Shown here: positions 44,672 through 45,928 of the stretch, piece after piece
Layout: each line of letters starts with the position of its first letter
How positions within the stretch are numbered: position 1 is the first letter of the stretch
Assembly (NCBI RefSeq): GCF_900188095.1
Contig: NZ_FZOT01000028.1
Location: 1-45,928, forward strand
Direction of reading: 5' to 3'
Length of the DNA: 45,928 nt
Source of the DNA: Noviherbaspirillum humi
GTDB lineage: Bacteria > Pseudomonadota > Gammaproteobacteria > Burkholderiales > Burkholderiaceae_D
The notes under the pieces: model-generated
What the model was told of the DNA's origin: nothing
The model's input: only the letters and a program-made list of their open reading frames with translations
The model's database searches: none
Made by a program: the position numbers and the translations under genes

Positions 44672-45505
44672 ATGTCCAAATACGAAGCCCGTTGGAAAAC
44701 CGTCGACGTCCAGGTGGAAGCCGGCATCGGCTGGATCACCCTCAACCGCCCGGAAAAGCGCAACGCGATGAGCCCGACGCTCAACCGCGAGATGATCGAC
44801 GTGCTGGAGACCCTGGAACTCGACGACGAAGCTCAGGTGATCGTGCTCACCGGCGCCGGCGACGCCTGGACCGCCGGCATGGACCTGAAGGAGTATTTCC
44901 GCGAGACCGACGGCAAGCCGGAAATCATGCAGGAACGCATCCGCCGCGACTGCTCGCAATGGCAGTGGAAGCTACTGCGCATGTACAGCAAGGCCACCAT
45001 CGCCATGGTCAACGGCTGGTGCTTCGGCGGCGCCTTCTCGCCGCTGGTCGCCTGCGACCTCGCCATCGCCGCCGAAGATGCGGTGTTCGGCCTGTCGGAA
45101 GTGAACTGGGGCATCCCGCCGGGCAACCTGGTGAGCAAGGCCGTGGCCGACACCATGGGCCACCGCCAGGCCCTGCACTACATCATGACCGGCGAAACCT
45201 TCACCGGCGCGCAGGCGGCGCAGATGGGCCTGGTCAACAAGGCGGTGCCGAAAGAGCAGCTGCGCGAAGAGGTGATCAAGCTGGCTGAGAACCTGCTGCA
45301 GAAGAATCCGGTGGTGCTGCGCTATGCCAAGCAGGGCTTCAAGCGCTGCCGCGAACTGACCTGGGACCAGAACGAGGACTACCTCTACGCCAAGACCGAC
45401 CAGTCCAACTACCGCGATCCGGAAAAGGGCCGCAAGGAAGGCCTGAAGCAGTTCCTGGACGACAAGACCATCAAGCCCGGCCTGCAATCCTACAAGCGCT
45501 CCTGA
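44672..45505 (+). CDS. ech: p-Hydroxycinnamoyl-CoA hydratase/lyase (feruloyl-CoA hydratase/lyase)
   Basis: A 277-residue crotonase-fold enzyme. It converts feruloyl-, coumaroyl- or caffeoyl-CoA to vanillin-type aldehydes plus acetyl-CoA without oxidation. The residues known for this subgroup occur at the same numbers as in the Pseudomonas enzyme: Met70, Tyr75, Gly120, Ser123 and Glu143 (AGMDLKEY, GGAFSP, SEVNWGIPPGN). These separate it from ordinary enoyl-CoA hydratases. The start at 44672 has CAGGAGA upstream; longer upstream reading would run through the operator. The aldehyde dehydrogenase gene follows after 85 bases. The CoA ligase is not in the window. Confidence 0.95.
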   Translation: MSKYEARWKTVDVQVEAGIGWITLNRPEKRNAMSPTLNREMIDVLETLELDDEAQVIVLTGAGDAWTAGMDLKEYFRETDGKPEIMQERIRRDCSQWQWKLLRMYSKATIAMVNGWCFGGAFSPLVACDLAIAAEDAVFGLSEVNWGIPPGNLVSKAVADTMGHRQALHYIMTGETFTGAQAAQMGLVNKAVPKEQLREEVIKLAENLLQKNPVVLRYAKQGFKRCRELTWDQNEDYLYAKTDQSNYRDPEKGRKEGLKQFLDDKTIKPGLQSYKRS

Positions 45506-45537
45506 AGCGCAGCGGGCCACGAACCGCACACACGAGA

Positions 45538-45558
45538 GGGCCGGCTTCACGCCGGCCC
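45538..45558 (+). terminator. Hairpin between the lyase and dehydrogenase genes
   Basis: GGGCCGGC-TTCAC-GCCGGCCC is a perfect 8-bp GC-rich stem, 32 bases after the lyase stop and 32 bases before the next start. Without a T-run it is more likely an RNA-processing or stability element that sets the ratio of the two enzymes than a full terminator. Confidence 0.45.
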
Positions 45559-45590
45559 GTCGCTCCATATTCCATCTCGAGGAGACTGAG

Positions 45591-45928
45591 ATGCTCAAGA
45601 CCGATCTGCTGATCGGCGGCGAATCGCAAGCCGCTTCCAATGGCGCCACCTTCGAGCGCCGCAACCCGCTCGACGGCAGCGTCGCCACCGTCGCCCCCGC
45701 CGCCACCGTGGCCGACGCCATCGCCGCCGTCGAGGCCGCCGAGCGCGCCTTCCCGGCCTGGGCCGCCATGGGTCCGGGCGAACGCCGCGGCCTGCTGATG
45801 AAGGCCGCCCAGGCCCTCGAAGCCAAGGCCGACGCCTTCGCCGCCGCCGTGGCCGCCGAAACCGGCGGCTCGGCCATGTGGTCCGGCTTCAATGTCCATC
45901 TGGCCGCCGGCATGCTGCTCGAAGCCGC
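45591..45928 (+). CDS. vdh: Aldehyde dehydrogenase, probably vanillin dehydrogenase (5' part)
   Basis: The first 112 codons are present; the gene runs past the window end. GAGGAG lies seven to eight bases before the ATG. The sequence opens MLKTDLLIGGESQAASNGATFERRNPLDG and continues with ERAFPAWAAMGPGERRGLLMKAA, the start of the NAD(P)-aldehyde dehydrogenase fold. Position right after the hydroxycinnamoyl-CoA lyase implies that it oxidises vanillin, 4-hydroxybenzaldehyde or protocatechualdehyde to the acid. The catalytic Cys and Glu lie beyond the window, so specificity rests on context. Confidence 0.88.
   Translation, partial: MLKTDLLIGGESQAASNGATFERRNPLDGSVATVAPAATVADAIAAVEAAERAFPAWAAMGPGERRGLLMKAAQALEAKADAFAAAVAAETGGSAMWSGFNVHLAAGMLLEA

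Overview
The window is chromosomal DNA of a GC-rich betaproteobacterium, most likely Burkholderiales and probably near Oxalobacteraceae (Herbaspirillum/Noviherbaspirillum-like). The clues are three 'Bug'-type tripartite-tricarboxylate binding proteins, the DUF3348-DUF802-OmpA-DUF2894 cassette, an extra 86-residue IF-1 and a ferulate-type hydratase/lyase followed by an aldehyde dehydrogenase. The genus is inference. No rRNA, tRNA or CRISPR was seen. Strong codon bias opens long antisense ORFs everywhere; these are left out.

Layout. 1-3.4 kb: the edge of a probable insertion sequence, then small housekeeping and unknown genes (membrane protein, cold-shock protein, IF-1, DUF1488, a lysine-rich 56-residue protein). 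3.7-7.8 kb: solute-binding proteins around a LysR regulator, closed by a strong hairpin repeat. 7.9-14.4 kb: methyltransferase, 2'-5' RNA ligase-like protein, YihY membrane protein, a PQQ-type dehydrogenase lipoprotein overlapping a cytochrome c gene, a repeat-containing lipoprotein and a short-chain dehydrogenase. 14.4-14.8 kb: a cluster of hairpin repeats. 14.8-19.9 kb (minus): a secreted unknown, then a tightly overlapping four-gene unit coding for a MotA/ZorA-like protein with a very long tail, a MotB/ZorB-like OmpA protein and two uncharacterised partners. This is the best candidate in the window for an undescribed molecular machine.

20-33 kb: a third lone Bug protein, four small minus-strand genes (one a DUF2384 antitoxin-like domain), a Crp/Fnr regulator, katG with a candidate OxyR site and a clear terminator, a GNAT gene overlapping an oxidoreductase-like gene, a LysR gene divergent from a DMT transporter, a LuxR regulator and an Ohr peroxidase. 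KatG and Ohr give two separate peroxide defences. 33-41 kb: an accessory FtsH protease, a hipBA toxin-antitoxin pair with AT-rich palindromic upstream DNA beside a frameshifted GNAT remnant, a fatty-acid hydroxylase and a chemoreceptor.

41.2-43.1 kb: two paralogous genes of unknown function in visibly AT-richer DNA, the second candidate for novelty. 43.4-45.9 kb: a sugar/maltose O-acetyltransferase, then a MarR repressor divergent from hydroxycinnamoyl-CoA hydratase/lyase and an aldehyde (probably vanillin) dehydrogenase that runs off the window. A perfect 19-bp palindrome lies between the MarR gene and the lyase gene. Together these turn CoA-activated ferulate or coumarate into vanillin-type aldehydes and then acids.
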